A DNA stretch of 64,000 nt from Mannheimia haemolytica (GCF_004342115.1 NZ_SMAC01000009.1:26786-90785); one strand, 5' to 3'; shown: positions 42,554-52,185, counted from the first letter of the stretch. A program made the numbers and translations. The notes: generated by a model from the letters alone, not told the origin.

Positions 42554-42805
42554 CTAAATATTCAAAATACGTTTGATTTCATCACGGTAGGCTTCGGCAT
42601 CGCTACCAAAAATAGATTGAATAACTGAGCCTGAGGTCACAACGCCTAACGCACCGACAGATTTAATTTTATCCCATTCCACAATGTCGGTATTTTTCAC
42701 CTCCACACGTAGGCGGGTAATACAGGCGTAAACATCGACAATATTTTCTCGACCGCCAAGTGCGGCAATCACCACTAAGGCTTTATCGGTAAGGGTATTT
42801 GACAT
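42554..42805 (-). CDS. Stand-alone PTS EIIB domain, glucose type
   Basis: An 83-residue protein made only of a glucose-family PTS EIIB domain. The phosphorylatable Cys28 lies in the signature YACITRLRVEV, and the later GVVTSGSVIQSIFG segment also fits. The frame is open from 42931, but the Met at 42805 has AAGGAAG upstream and the domain begins there. No EIIC or EIIA gene is in the window, and its neighbours are an ABC importer and fucO. It may take phosphate from the general PTS as a regulatory switch, or serve an EIIC encoded elsewhere. Both are inference. Confidence 0.8.
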   Translation of the reverse strand: MSNTLTDKALVVIAALGGRENIVDVYACITRLRVEVKNTDIVEWDKIKSVGALGVVTSGSVIQSIFGSDAEAYRDEIKRILNI

Positions 42806-42860
42806 ATTGGCTTCCTTTCGGCTGAAAGGGTGGGCAACCCCACCCCGTTTAACTTGAATG

Positions 42861-43808
42861 TTAGTAAAGAACACCTTTCGCTTCTTCGCTATCAATGTTT
42901 TCTTTCGTGACATAAACCACCCCGGTATCAATCACTTTTTCGACTTTCTCGCCTTTAATCAGCTTGCCGATGGTGTCCACGCCTTTATAGCCCATTTGGT
43001 AGGAAGATTGCACCACGATGCCGTCTAGTGTTCCGTCACGCACGAAGTTTTGTAGGTCGGAGTTTCCATCAAAGCCCACCGCTACAATTTTGCCGGCAAA
43101 GCCTTTTTGTTTCACCGCTCGTGCCATTCCTACCGCAGTCGGTTCGTTCGCCCCGAAGATCGCTGCAAGATCAGGGTTAGAACCTAATACGTCTTCGGTT
43201 TGGTTTAACGCTTTGGTCATATCCGAATCGGAGTAGTACGGGCCGACCAGTTTGTAATCGGCTTTTGCTTTGATTTCGTCAATAAAACCACCGGTACGCT
43301 CAATCGCTGATGCTGCCCCTTGGGTAAAGCTCATCACTGCCACTTTGCCGCCTTTGACTTTGGCAAGCAGTTTTTCCGCTGCTAATTTACCTGCTGCACG
43401 GTTGTCGGTGGCAAGGAAAGATTGGTAGTATTTGCCGTCACTGTTGATGCCGGAATCGATAAGCACCACCGGAATGCCACTCTCATAAGCTTTTTTCACC
43501 GCCGGCACTAATGCTACCGGGTCTGAGGCAGCCAGTACGATGCCTGCCACGCCACGGTTTACGGCGTTGTCCACCATATTCACTTGGGCGTCAATCGCTG
43601 TTTCGGCTTCCGGCCCTTGGAAGGTGACTTTGTATTGTCCTCCAATATCTTTGCCGGCAGTTTCAGCCCCTTTACGCACGTTTTGCCAGAAGGTAGAGTT
43701 GGCAGATTTCACAATCACAGCGATTTCATCAGATTTTGCCATTGCACTGCCTGCAAATAAGGTCGATAAACCAAAGAGGGTCGCAGTAAATAATGCTGAT
43801 TTTTTCAT
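42861..43808 (-). CDS. Sugar ABC transporter periplasmic binding protein (RbsB-like)
   Basis: A 315-residue pentose-type binding protein (Peripla_BP_4). The signal peptide ends AMA near residue 24. The RbsB pattern is clear: IAVIVKSANSTFWQNVRKGA near the start, AASDPVALVPAVKKAYESGI, PVVLIDSGIN and FGANEPTAVGMARAVKQ. The genes beside it are the matching permease, ATPase and the fucose catabolic genes, so L-fucose (or a related 6-deoxyhexose) is the inferred ligand. Confidence 0.88.
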   Translation of the reverse strand: MKKSALFTATLFGLSTLFAGSAMAKSDEIAVIVKSANSTFWQNVRKGAETAGKDIGGQYKVTFQGPEAETAIDAQVNMVDNAVNRGVAGIVLAASDPVALVPAVKKAYESGIPVVLIDSGINSDGKYYQSFLATDNRAAGKLAAEKLLAKVKGGKVAVMSFTQGAASAIERTGGFIDEIKAKADYKLVGPYYSDSDMTKALNQTEDVLGSNPDLAAIFGANEPTAVGMARAVKQKGFAGKIVAVGFDGNSDLQNFVRDGTLDGIVVQSSYQMGYKGVDTIGKLIKGEKVEKVIDTGVVYVTKENIDSEEAKGVLY

Positions 43809-43831
43809 TTTAATTCTCCTTTAAGAGTGGA

Positions 43832-44830
43832 TTATTTTTTACCGGCTTTTTTGGATTGGCGGAGCTGGTCGAGAGAGACCGCCACGATAATCACAAGCCC
43901 GATGACAATCATTTGAACAAATGAAGAAACGCCATTCATATTCAAACCATTACGGAGTACCCCGATAATGAATGACCCGATGAGTGTGCCGGGGATAGTA
44001 CCCACACCGCCCATAAGCGATGTGCCGCCCACCACAGCACTGGCAATCGCATCCAGCTCGTAAGAGACCCCACCGTTTGGCTGGGCGGTGACGAGGCGGG
44101 AGGCAAGGATAACGCCAGTTAAACCAGAGAGTAAGCCACTGGCAACATAGGCATAGATTTTGACAATATTGGTTTTAATGCCGGATAAGCGTGCGGCTTC
44201 TTCGTTAGAACCAATTGCGTAAAGATAGCGTCCGACTTTCAGTTTAGAGAGAGCGAAAGTGAATAGTACGGTAATAAAGATCATAATAATCACAGGGTAA
44301 GGAATACCTGCAAATACCACTTTCGGCAAGCCGTTTGCCCCTTCTTCCACAATTTTAAATAATGCTCCGTTACCGAGATTGGCAAAGGATTCAGGCATTC
44401 CGGAAACTGGTGCGGCATTGGTAACATACAATGCTAAACCACGGGCAACCATCATCATACCGAGGGTAGCAATAAACGGAGGCAATTTCATTCTGGTGAC
44501 TAAAATGCCGTTGATTAAGCCACAAATACCGCCGACCAAAATCCCTAAAATCATTCCTAGTGGTACGGGTACACCGGCATTTACAATCATTGCAGCTGCC
44601 ACACCGGAGAGTGCAACTACTGAACCGGTACTTAAATCAATTCCACCGGTTAAGATCACACAGGTTGCCCCAATACCAATTAACGCAATGGTAGAGGTTT
44701 GTAGCCCTACTGTCATAATGTTATTGGAGGTAAAGAAGTATTCATTGGTTACGCTGAAAAAGATGATTAATAGTACTAAGCCAGCCAATGCAGCCATTTT
44801 TCTTAACATTTCTTTTTGTTTTTCATTCAT
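43832..44830 (-). CDS. Sugar ABC transporter permease (RbsC-like)
   Basis: A 332-residue inner-membrane permease with about eight to ten helices. The motif ILTGGIDLSTGSVVALSGV near residue 60 and AIGSNEEAARLSGIKTNIVK near 205 (the ATPase-contact loop) define the RbsC family. Its ATG overlaps the stop of the upstream ATPase gene by four bases, so the two are translationally coupled. The binding-protein gene follows after 23 bases. Confidence 0.92.
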   Translation of the reverse strand: MNEKQKEMLRKMAALAGLVLLIIFFSVTNEYFFTSNNIMTVGLQTSTIALIGIGATCVILTGGIDLSTGSVVALSGVAAAMIVNAGVPVPLGMILGILVGGICGLINGILVTRMKLPPFIATLGMMMVARGLALYVTNAAPVSGMPESFANLGNGALFKIVEEGANGLPKVVFAGIPYPVIIMIFITVLFTFALSKLKVGRYLYAIGSNEEAARLSGIKTNIVKIYAYVASGLLSGLTGVILASRLVTAQPNGGVSYELDAIASAVVGGTSLMGGVGTIPGTLIGSFIIGVLRNGLNMNGVSSFVQMIVIGLVIIVAVSLDQLRQSKKAGKK

Positions 44831-46356
44831 TTTTCCACCCCATATTCACGAGCAAACATATTTTTAACACCAGTTGCATAATGCATAATTTCTTCTTGGT
44901 TGGTTTTTTTAGTCTCGAGCATACCTGTCATTCTACCTTCACGCATTACAATGATGCGGTCGGAAACTCCCAAGACTTCAGGCAATTCGGAAGAGATCAC
45001 GATAACACCCACGCCATTGGCAGCAAGCTCATCGAGCAGTTGATAGATAGCATATTTTGCTCCGACATCAATTCCCCGAGTCGGCTCATCAAAAATCATC
45101 ACTTTTGCTTCACGGAATAACCATTTACCAATTACCACTTTTTGTTGGTTACCACCACTTAAGTTTTGAACTTTCTGCTCAATCGTTGGGGTTTTGATTT
45201 CCATTTTGTCGATGAAAGTTTTTGAGGCTTTTTCTTCTTCATCGTAAGAAATCACACCTATTTGATTGGCAACTTTATCCATAGATGCCATCGTGATATT
45301 CTCACGAATCGACATTCTTACTGCAACACCATTGAGCTTACGGTCTTCCGACAAATAGGCTATACCGGCTTTAATTGCATCACTCGGATCTTTAATGCTG
45401 ACTTTGTTCTCGTGCACAAAAATCTCACCGCTATCAAGTGGGTCTGCTCCGAAGATGGCTCGAGCCAGTTCAGTACGTTTTGCTCCAACCAAGCCGGTAA
45501 TGCCCAGAATTTCTCCTTTGCGTAAGTCAAAGTTCAATGGTTCAAACACTCCCTTACGTTCAGCATTCATAATCGAGAGGATAATGTCGTTTGTCACCAC
45601 AGCGGTTTTTGGTGGGAAATGGTTATCCAATGAACGCCCAACCATTTTGGTAATGATCTCATCCATCGTGATTTCATTGAATTTATGGTTAGATACATAG
45701 GTGCCATCACGGAAAATCGTAATATGGTTACAGATACGTTTTAATTCTTCCATTCGGTGAGAAATATAGACAATGCTCACCCCTTTGGCACGCAGTCTAT
45801 CGACCAATTCAAATAATTTATCGATCTCTTTTTCGGTAAGAGCGGAGGTCGGCTCGTCCATAATCAGTACTTCCACATCAAATGAAAGGGCTTTGGCAAT
45901 TTCTACCATCTGTTGTTTGGCTACCGACAACATTCTCACTTCATCGTTTGGATCAACATCAATCTCAAAGAAATTCAGCAATTTAGCCGATTCTTCCACC
46001 ATTTTGTCTTTATCCACTAAACCGTGTTTGAGTGGCTCACGGGCGAAGAAAATATTCTCTGCCACCGTTAAATGGGGAATGAGGTTCAGTTCTTGGAAAA
46101 TCATACTAATGCCCGCTTTTTGTGCCTCTAATACCGACTCAAAGCGAACAGGCTGACCTTTATATATGATTTCACCTTCATCGGCTTGATATACGCCCAG
46201 CAAGCATTTCATCAAGGTGGATTTACCTGCACCGTTTTCGCCCATTAATGCGTGAACTTCGCCCTTACGCAGCGTAAGCTCAACACCTTTTAACGCATTG
46301 ACCCCCGCAAAGGATTTACTGATGTTTTTCATCGTGAGTATTACTTCATTTTGCAT
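44827..46356 (-). CDS. Sugar ABC transporter ATPase (RbsA-like, two cassettes)
   Basis: A 509-residue cytoplasmic protein with two ATP-binding cassettes. The first has Walker [10 protein letters not shown] near residue 38 and the signature region LSVAKQQMVEIAKAL. The second has a degenerate Walker A (GLVGAKRTE) and signature NLSGGNQQKVVIGKWL, as is normal for the RbsA family. It lies 61 bp downstream of fucA and overlaps the permease gene, so it belongs to the fuc operon. It replaces the usual FucP symporter. Confidence 0.92.
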   Translation of the reverse strand: MQNEVILTMKNISKSFAGVNALKGVELTLRKGEVHALMGENGAGKSTLMKCLLGVYQADEGEIIYKGQPVRFESVLEAQKAGISMIFQELNLIPHLTVAENIFFAREPLKHGLVDKDKMVEESAKLLNFFEIDVDPNDEVRMLSVAKQQMVEIAKALSFDVEVLIMDEPTSALTEKEIDKLFELVDRLRAKGVSIVYISHRMEELKRICNHITIFRDGTYVSNHKFNEITMDEIITKMVGRSLDNHFPPKTAVVTNDIILSIMNAERKGVFEPLNFDLRKGEILGITGLVGAKRTELARAIFGADPLDSGEIFVHENKVSIKDPSDAIKAGIAYLSEDRKLNGVAVRMSIRENITMASMDKVANQIGVISYDEEEKASKTFIDKMEIKTPTIEQKVQNLSGGNQQKVVIGKWLFREAKVMIFDEPTRGIDVGAKYAIYQLLDELAANGVGVIVISSELPEVLGVSDRIIVMREGRMTGMLETKKTNQEEIMHYATGVKNMFAREYGVEK

Positions 46357-46417
46357 ACTGCACTCCGTTTGTAAAAATTTTAAGAAATATCACCGCTTGT
46401 ATGTTATTTATGGCAGG

Positions 46418-47071
46418 CTATTGTTCGCTTTCCACCCAAGAACCATAGGACTTAAATTTTCCGAGTACGATATCCATTTGTTCTTTGTTTAGCGTTGGGA
46501 TAGGTTTTCCTGTAGCGAGCAGTTTCAAATACCATTCTGCGATCACTTCCACCTCGTGGGCGATGCCGAGGGCTTTTTCGAGGGTTTTATCTGCGGTGAT
46601 TAAGCCGTGGTGAGCGAGTAAAATTGCTTTGCTGTGTTTAATGCCTTCACGTACATAGTCGGCTAATTGGTGAGTGCCGAACGGGGCATAAGGTACACAA
46701 GGAATGTGATTAGTGCCGGTGCAGGCGATCATATAGTGAATGGCAGGGATAGGTTCACCTAAAATAGACACTGCGGCACAGTTTTTAGCGTGGTTGTGAA
46801 CTACCGCATTTAATTCAGGGCGAGCCTCATAAACCGCTAAATGGAACTGCCACTCACTTGAAGGGAGTTTTCCCTCTTCGTGTTTGCCGTTGCCATCAAC
46901 AAAGACGATAGAATCTTCGGTCATTTGTTCATAAGGTGTACCTGTTGGCGTAATGAGCATACCGTCTTTATAACGTACGCTCACATTGCCTGCTGTACCT
47001 TGATTTAACCCAATTCGGGTCATTTCAAGACAAGTATCAATGATTTGTCTCGCCAGTATTTTTCTGTCCAT
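46418..47071 (-). CDS. fucA: L-fuculose-1-phosphate aldolase
   Basis: A 217-residue zinc-dependent class II aldolase (E. coli 215). It splits fuculose-1-phosphate into dihydroxyacetone phosphate and L-lactaldehyde. The N-terminus GLNQGTAGNVSVRYKDGMLITPTG contains the phosphate-binding site. Glu in LPSSEWQFHLAVY and zinc His residues in AVVHNHAKNC and AILLAHHGLI are visible. An AGGAG ribosome binding site precedes it. Confidence 0.96.
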   Translation of the reverse strand: MDRKILARQIIDTCLEMTRIGLNQGTAGNVSVRYKDGMLITPTGTPYEQMTEDSIVFVDGNGKHEEGKLPSSEWQFHLAVYEARPELNAVVHNHAKNCAAVSILGEPIPAIHYMIACTGTNHIPCVPYAPFGTHQLADYVREGIKHSKAILLAHHGLITADKTLEKALGIAHEVEVIAEWYLKLLATGKPIPTLNKEQMDIVLGKFKSYGSWVESEQ

Positions 47072-47130
47072 TGTTGAACTCCTTTTAATTTTATATTTGT
47101 AAAAAATTCTGCTTTTTTAACCGCTTGTAA

Positions 47131-47562
47131 TTAAACCGGTGTTACGCCTTTTTTGATAATAATGTTGCCGTATTTGGCTAACTCGCCTGTAATGACAACG
47201 GCATAAGCGTTTTTGGCTCTATCATAGAAAGCGAAGCGTTCTACACGCTCTATTTTCGGGGCTGTTCCGTTTACTTTTTTAATTGCATTGAGGTAACGCT
47301 CTTCAACGCTTGGATCGAGCGTGTCGCCTTTTACTGCTTGCATCATTGCAAGTGGGGCTTCAACGTATTGGTCAAATTCAAACAGAGCAGAAATGCCTTC
47401 TAATAAGGTGGCAACACTTAAGCCATCTGCACGAATGACGTTTTGATGAATAGAGTGAGCAGGGAAGTGTGCATCAGAAAGCACTAATTCATCGCCGTGC
47501 CCCATTTCGGCTAAGACTTTTAATAAATCTGGAGAAATTGCCGGGTGAATACCTTTTAACAT
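47131..47562 (-). CDS. fucU: L-fucose mutarotase
   Basis: A 143-residue RbsD/FucU-family enzyme (E. coli 140) that interconverts alpha- and beta-L-fucose so that the isomerase is supplied. The catalytic motif [18 protein letters not shown] near residue 16 and the C-terminal [15 protein letters not shown] are family signatures. It lies between fucK and fucA. A long hairpin precedes it at 47580-47628. Confidence 0.95.
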   Translation of the reverse strand: MLKGIHPAISPDLLKVLAEMGHGDELVLSDAHFPAHSIHQNVIRADGLSVATLLEGISALFEFDQYVEAPLAMMQAVKGDTLDPSVEERYLNAIKKVNGTAPKIERVERFAFYDRAKNAYAVVITGELAKYGNIIIKKGVTPV

Positions 47563-47579
47563 TTTGAACTCCTTTTTTA

Positions 47580-47628
47580 CCCTCTCTCTGATTTGAGGTT
47601 CTGAATGAACCTCAAATCAGAGAGAGGG
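47580..47628. repeat. Perfect 21-bp stem-loop between fucK and fucU
   Basis: A 21-base arm beginning CCCTCTCTCTGATTT (47580-47600) and its exact complement (47608-47628) flank a 7-base loop. The fucU ribosome binding site lies just outside the stem and stays free. There is no T-run, so an mRNA-processing or stabilising hairpin is more likely than termination. Confidence 0.75.
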
Positions 47629-47636
47629 GAGAAACT

Positions 47637-49070
47637 TTATTTATAAAATTGACTATTTGACGATGGCTCAACCCGTTTCACATTTGGCTTCATTGCCTGT
47701 TGAGCCGCATTTGGATTTTCAAATACACCAGCACCTGTAAAAGTAAACATTGCCGCGCCTAATACGGTACTTTCAGGGAAATCCACTACATCAATCGGTC
47801 TATTTAAGACATCGGCTCGAATTTGATTCCATAAAGCGTTTTTAGAACCACCTCCCACACAAATCAAACTCTCAGCATTAAAATGACCGACTTCTTGTAA
47901 TACATCTAACCCTTCTTTTAGACGATGAGCCATATATTCCAAGCCTGCACGGTAAATTTCGCCACGAGTGATGTGCATAGATAAGCCGATAATTGAACCT
48001 GTTTTAGCTGTTGTGCCATCAAAATTGCCGACTAATTTCACACCGTTTGAGCCAGCAGGCACTTCTGCCGCTTCTTCAATCATTGTGCGGTAGTAATGTT
48101 CAGTATTGGCTATATCAGAGAAGAAACGTTTGCCAAACCACTCCATCACACCTGAAGCTACCCACTGCACACCTGGGTTGAAATAACCAGATTGGCTATC
48201 AAACTCAATGGTTAAGCCGTTTTGAACGAATTGCCATTGTGGTTTTGCTTTTGGGGTACGAACCATTAAAATTTCCCAAGTGCCTGAACTTAACACAGGT
48301 TGGTTATAGCCAGCTCCTGAGCCAAAAATGGCAAATTGAGTATCGTGTCCGCAAGAAATTACTGGAATTTGACCGCTTAAACCTAACTCTTGGGAAATTT
48401 CTCCTTTTAATGTTCCCACAACTTCTCCTGCACTTTTCATTGGAGGAAAATGGTTTTCGGTTAAGCCTAATAAATCTAAAACTGTTTTATCCCACGAATC
48501 GTTTTCGATGTTTGTCATCATTGACGTTCCCGCCATTGTGCGGTCGGTTGTTTGCACGCCTGTAAGACGGTAAGTCAAAATAGATGAGATGAATAAGAAA
48601 CTCTCAGCTTGTTGATAAATTTCTGGTTTGTTCTCTTTTAACCACAATAATTTGAATAAGGTGTTGAAACTATAATGTCCAACGCCATTACGTTGATATA
48701 ACGCCTCAACATCAAGATAATTGGCAAGGTTTTCCATAATCGGTAGGGTTCTCGGGCATTTCCAAGAAATGATCGGATAAAGCTGCTTGCCGTTTTTGTC
48801 AAATAATGCACCGTCCACGCCAAAGGTGGTTACTGAAATCCCAACAATCTCTTGTCGTTGTTGTTCTGAAAGTTGAGAAAGCGTCTGTTTGGCACAGGTC
48901 ATTAATTTCGACCAGATCTCTTCAATATCCCAAATATGAAATTCTGGGTTTTCCACATCTGGTTGTGTGTTATTCGGTAGATGATGGGCTGCCACAATTT
49001 CACCCGCTTGATTAATCGCAATCGTACGGAGGTTGGTGGCACCACAGTCGAAAATAAGAGAAATTGGCAT
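47637..49070 (-). CDS. fucK: L-fuculokinase
   Basis: A 477-residue FGGY-family kinase (E. coli 482 in length class) that phosphorylates L-fuculose at C1. The N-terminal phosphate loop is LIFDCGATNLRTIAI at residues 5-19. The later FGGY region CVGGGSKNALWNQIRADVL is near 400. GGAG eight bases upstream supports the start at 49070. It lies between fucI and fucU in the operon. Confidence 0.95.
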   Translation of the reverse strand: MPISLIFDCGATNLRTIAINQAGEIVAAHHLPNNTQPDVENPEFHIWDIEEIWSKLMTCAKQTLSQLSEQQRQEIVGISVTTFGVDGALFDKNGKQLYPIISWKCPRTLPIMENLANYLDVEALYQRNGVGHYSFNTLFKLLWLKENKPEIYQQAESFLFISSILTYRLTGVQTTDRTMAGTSMMTNIENDSWDKTVLDLLGLTENHFPPMKSAGEVVGTLKGEISQELGLSGQIPVISCGHDTQFAIFGSGAGYNQPVLSSGTWEILMVRTPKAKPQWQFVQNGLTIEFDSQSGYFNPGVQWVASGVMEWFGKRFFSDIANTEHYYRTMIEEAAEVPAGSNGVKLVGNFDGTTAKTGSIIGLSMHITRGEIYRAGLEYMAHRLKEGLDVLQEVGHFNAESLICVGGGSKNALWNQIRADVLNRPIDVVDFPESTVLGAAMFTFTGAGVFENPNAAQQAMKPNVKRVEPSSNSQFYK

Positions 49071-49115
49071 TGTTATCTCCTTTACTTATCCTAATATCTC
49101 CCTTTTAGAGAGATA

Positions 49116-49253
49116 GATTAAATTGCGTTTAGCAATTTAATCAGAGAGAGGGATTTGTAAATTTTGAGAGAAAAGCGACCGCTTGTAGCCCTCTCCCTGC
49201 CATTCAATTCTGAACGAATTGCTTGGCTGTCCCTCTCCCACAAGGGGAGAGGG
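49116..49253. repeat. Two hairpins in the fucI-fucK gap
   Basis: GATTAAATTGC (49116-49126) pairs with GCAATTTAATC (49132-49142), and CCCTCTCCC (49231-49239) pairs with GGGAGAGGG (49245-49253). A GACCGCTTGT uptake sequence lies between them. TCAGAGAGAGGG after the first stem also occurs in the fucK-fucU hairpin, so the two gaps share repeat material. Confidence 0.65.
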
Positions 49254-49263
49254 TGATTGTGTA

Positions 49264-51030
49264 TTATTTATATAATGGTCCGAAGTTAGCACAAGCACGG
49301 TAGTCTTGACCTTCTTTGTCTTGACCGAAACCGTTCCACGCACTTGGGCGGAATACGTCTTTATCTTCCACATTGTGCATACAAACCGGAATGCGGAGCA
49401 TTGAGGCGAGGGTAATTAAGTCTGCCCCAACGTGTCCGAAGGTTGCCACACAGTGGTTTGCACCCCAGTTCGCCATTACGCTATACACATCGGTAAATGC
49501 GCCTTTTCCGGTTAAGCGAGGTACGAACCAAGTGGTCGGCCAGGTTTCATTGGTGCGTTTGTTTAAAATGTCGTGTACATTTTCCGGCAAGTCGATAGAC
49601 CAACCTTCGGCAATTTGTAAAACCGGCCCGATACCTTTGATCAGGTTGATACGGTGCATCGTAAACGGCATTCCACCTTTGGTTAAGAATTGGGAAGATA
49701 AACCACCACCACGGAAATATTCGTGAACTGCCGGACACCAACAGGTGTTTTCTAAACAACGTTTACCGTCTTCTTCAGTCACTTCCCAAGCCGGTTTAAT
49801 AGTTGGTTTGCCTGCTCTATCGGTATGCTGACCTGTTCCGTCTAACGCCGCAGAGCCGGAGTTGATTAAGTGGATAAAACCGCTTTCCGGACGCCAGCCG
49901 GTGACACGTTCTACCTGGTCTTCGCTCCAGTATGTCCGCACATCGGCAAAGATTTGTGCCTGACCGGTTAATAAGTTACCGAACAACATATTCACGCCAT
50001 TTAAGCTGTCGTTTTCAGTTGCCATAATGTATGGTGCGCGAACGCCGTTCCAGTCATAGGTCGAATTCAAGGTAGCTTCCATAAAATCGCCGTTTGGCAA
50101 ATGGTCTGTCCATTGGCGTTGCCCTTGGAAACCGGCAGCAATCGCATTATGCCCTAAGGCTTCTTCACTATAGCCTAGCTCTGCTAAGCGAGGATTACCC
50201 ACCATTAAATCACGGGCAATAATGGTCATTTTCACCACGTCTTCCCAGAGTTTTTCACGCTCTTCCGGGCTGCGTTGATTTTCCGGTGCGTTGACATCAA
50301 TACCTTCTTTGCAATAGGTTTTCACCCAGCTCATTGCTAATTTAAATTCTTCGGCATCGTAAATATGGCGATCTAAACGGCGTTTAATTTCGGTCATATC
50401 CACATATTCGTTACGCATACCCAAATATTCTTGGAAGAATTGTTGGTTTACGATAGAACCGGCAATACCCATTGAAACAGAGCCGATAGATAAATATGAT
50501 TTTCCTCGTAAGGTTGCCACTGCTAAGCCGGCACGGGCAAAGCGGAGTAATTTTTCACGCACATCGTCTGGAATAGATTGATCGTCAGCTTCTTGTACTT
50601 CTGTGCCATAAATGGAGAATGCCGGTAAACCTAATTGGCTATGACCTGCTAAAGCAGCAGCTAAATAAACTGCACCTGGGCGTTCTGTTCCGTTAAAGCC
50701 CCAAATGGCTTTCGGCATATGTGGGTCCATATCAATGGTTTCAGAACCGTAGCACCAGCAAGGGGTTACGGTAATCACCGCTCCGACATTTTCACGTTTG
50801 AATTTTTCTGCACAAGCCGCAGCTTCGGCAACACCACCGATGGTGGAATCAGCAATCACACATTCAACGAAATCACCATTTGGGTGGCGGACTTCAGATT
50901 GAATTAATTGTGCAACGGCTTTTGCCATATTCATTGTTTGATCTTCAAGTGATTCACGCACTCCTAAACGGCGACCGTCAATGGTTGGGCGGATACCAAT
51001 TTTTACAGGGGTAGATTTCAACGTTGTCAT
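49264..51030 (-). CDS. fucI: L-fucose isomerase
   Basis: A 588-residue manganese-dependent enzyme (E. coli FucI 591) that converts L-fucose to L-fuculose, the first step of the pathway. The N-terminus [20 protein letters not shown] and the segment [20 protein letters not shown] are near-invariant in the family. GNHC-like metal-site sequence [19 protein letters not shown] is near the C-terminus. It is the first catabolic gene after fucR, with a perfect CRP core 98 bases upstream. Confidence 0.97.
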   Translation of the reverse strand: MTTLKSTPVKIGIRPTIDGRRLGVRESLEDQTMNMAKAVAQLIQSEVRHPNGDFVECVIADSTIGGVAEAAACAEKFKRENVGAVITVTPCWCYGSETIDMDPHMPKAIWGFNGTERPGAVYLAAALAGHSQLGLPAFSIYGTEVQEADDQSIPDDVREKLLRFARAGLAVATLRGKSYLSIGSVSMGIAGSIVNQQFFQEYLGMRNEYVDMTEIKRRLDRHIYDAEEFKLAMSWVKTYCKEGIDVNAPENQRSPEEREKLWEDVVKMTIIARDLMVGNPRLAELGYSEEALGHNAIAAGFQGQRQWTDHLPNGDFMEATLNSTYDWNGVRAPYIMATENDSLNGVNMLFGNLLTGQAQIFADVRTYWSEDQVERVTGWRPESGFIHLINSGSAALDGTGQHTDRAGKPTIKPAWEVTEEDGKRCLENTCWCPAVHEYFRGGGLSSQFLTKGGMPFTMHRINLIKGIGPVLQIAEGWSIDLPENVHDILNKRTNETWPTTWFVPRLTGKGAFTDVYSVMANWGANHCVATFGHVGADLITLASMLRIPVCMHNVEDKDVFRPSAWNGFGQDKEGQDYRACANFGPLYK

Positions 51031-51127
51031 AAATAGTTCTCCCGATTGGTTAAAAAAATTTGCGATTGAATTTATTATGCATACGCAATATGAGTTATGA
51101 AGAAAAATGCGAATTTAGTTTAAATTT

Positions 51128-51143
51128 TGTGAGTGCGATCACA
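51128..51143. promoter_or_regulatory. CRP site upstream of the fucI operon
   Basis: TGTGAGTGCGATCACA has both halves matching TGTGA-N6-TCACA. It lies between fucR and fucI, consistent with cAMP-CRP activation of the fucose operon. Confidence 0.8.
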
Positions 51144-51182
51144 AAAAATGGGGGATTTTGGTAAAAATGAGTGAAAAAAGAA

Positions 51183-51220
51183 TGCCCGATTTGTTTTATT
51201 TCTGAATAAAATCGGGCAGA
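51183..51220 (-). terminator. Terminator after fucR
   Basis: GCCCGATTT and AAATCGGGC pair around an AT-rich, partly complementary interior. The minus-strand sequence after it is ATTCTTTTTTC. It separates fucR from the fucI operon. Confidence 0.75.
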
Positions 51221-51225
51221 AATCA

Positions 51226-51972
51226 CTAAATAATGATTTCAATTTGATGTGCTAAGCAATAATTTTTGAGAAAGTCCGGTGGGGGTTGGTTGATAAATAA
51301 TTTATCAATGCAAGATAAATCTTCGATACGAAACAAGTCTTTACGCTCAAATTTACTGTGATCGGCTAATAAAAAAACCTGTTTACTGTTCGCAATTAAT
51401 TTACGTTTAAGGGAAATATTAATTTCATTTGATTCCCAAATCGCCCCATCGGCAATGCCTGTACAAGAAAGAATGGCAAGATCAATTTTTAAACGGGTCA
51501 GTAACTGCTCGGATAATGGACCATAGAAGGCATCGTATTTTTCGGAATAAATACCACCGGTGGCAATCGTTTTAATGTGCGGTTTGTGTGAAAGGCTGTA
51601 GATAATCCGCATTGAACTGCTGACAACGGTGCAAGGAATATTTGGAATACGCTGTGCCACATTCCAAGAGGTTGAGCTGGCATCTAAAGCAATCACCGAT
51701 TCTGGTTGTAAATATTCCAACACATTTTCTGCGATACTGCGTTTCGCCTCACTGTTCAGCCGTTGTCGGGTGGTAAATGAGCGACCAATATCTCGCTTTT
51801 TATGGCTCACAGCTCCACCGTGAGTGCGATGTAATAATCCATCTTTATCTAGCTTATTTAAATCTCGGCGGATAGTTTCAATCGAAACCCCACAATGTTC
51901 CGCCAATTCTTGAACGTTAGCTTCATCAAATTGGGCGAGATAAGCGATGATTTTATCTTGTCGTTGCTGCAT
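51226..51972 (-). CDS. fucR: L-fucose operon regulator (DeoR family)
   Basis: A 248-residue transcription regulator. The N-terminal helix-turn-helix spans about residues 3-57 (VQELAEHCGVSIETIRRDLN is the recognition part), followed by the DeoR sensor domain with DASSTSWNVAQRIP near 96 and a phosphosugar-binding fold. In E. coli FucR activates fuc genes in response to fuculose-1-phosphate. It sits at the head of the fuc block on the same strand but behind its own terminator. Confidence 0.93.
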   Translation of the reverse strand: MQQRQDKIIAYLAQFDEANVQELAEHCGVSIETIRRDLNKLDKDGLLHRTHGGAVSHKKRDIGRSFTTRQRLNSEAKRSIAENVLEYLQPESVIALDASSTSWNVAQRIPNIPCTVVSSSMRIIYSLSHKPHIKTIATGGIYSEKYDAFYGPLSEQLLTRLKIDLAILSCTGIADGAIWESNEINISLKRKLIANSKQVFLLADHSKFERKDLFRIEDLSCIDKLFINQPPPDFLKNYCLAHQIEIII

Positions 51973-52185
51973 AAATAGTCCTTAGTAAATTTAGACATAA
52001 ATTTAACTGCTTGTAGGTCGGTCTGTCGAGTGGATAAATCGGATTTTTAGAGCGTGATCACATTTGTTTTACAAGCGGTCATATTTAGAGAGTTTTTTAC
52101 AAAATCTACCTTATTTTGTGAAATTTAATTTCAGACTAATTGACAACCAATTTTAACTCTGTAAAATTCGCCTTGTTTTGATGTT

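Noticed and set aside
42806..42931. Longer start for the EIIB gene overlapping the binding-protein gene
   Set aside because: The extra residues are basic and non-homologous, and the internal Met has the better ribosome binding site and the domain start.
47580..47628. CRISPR-like repeat
   Set aside because: It is one inverted repeat with a 7-base loop. There is no series of direct repeats with spacers anywhere in the window and no cas genes.
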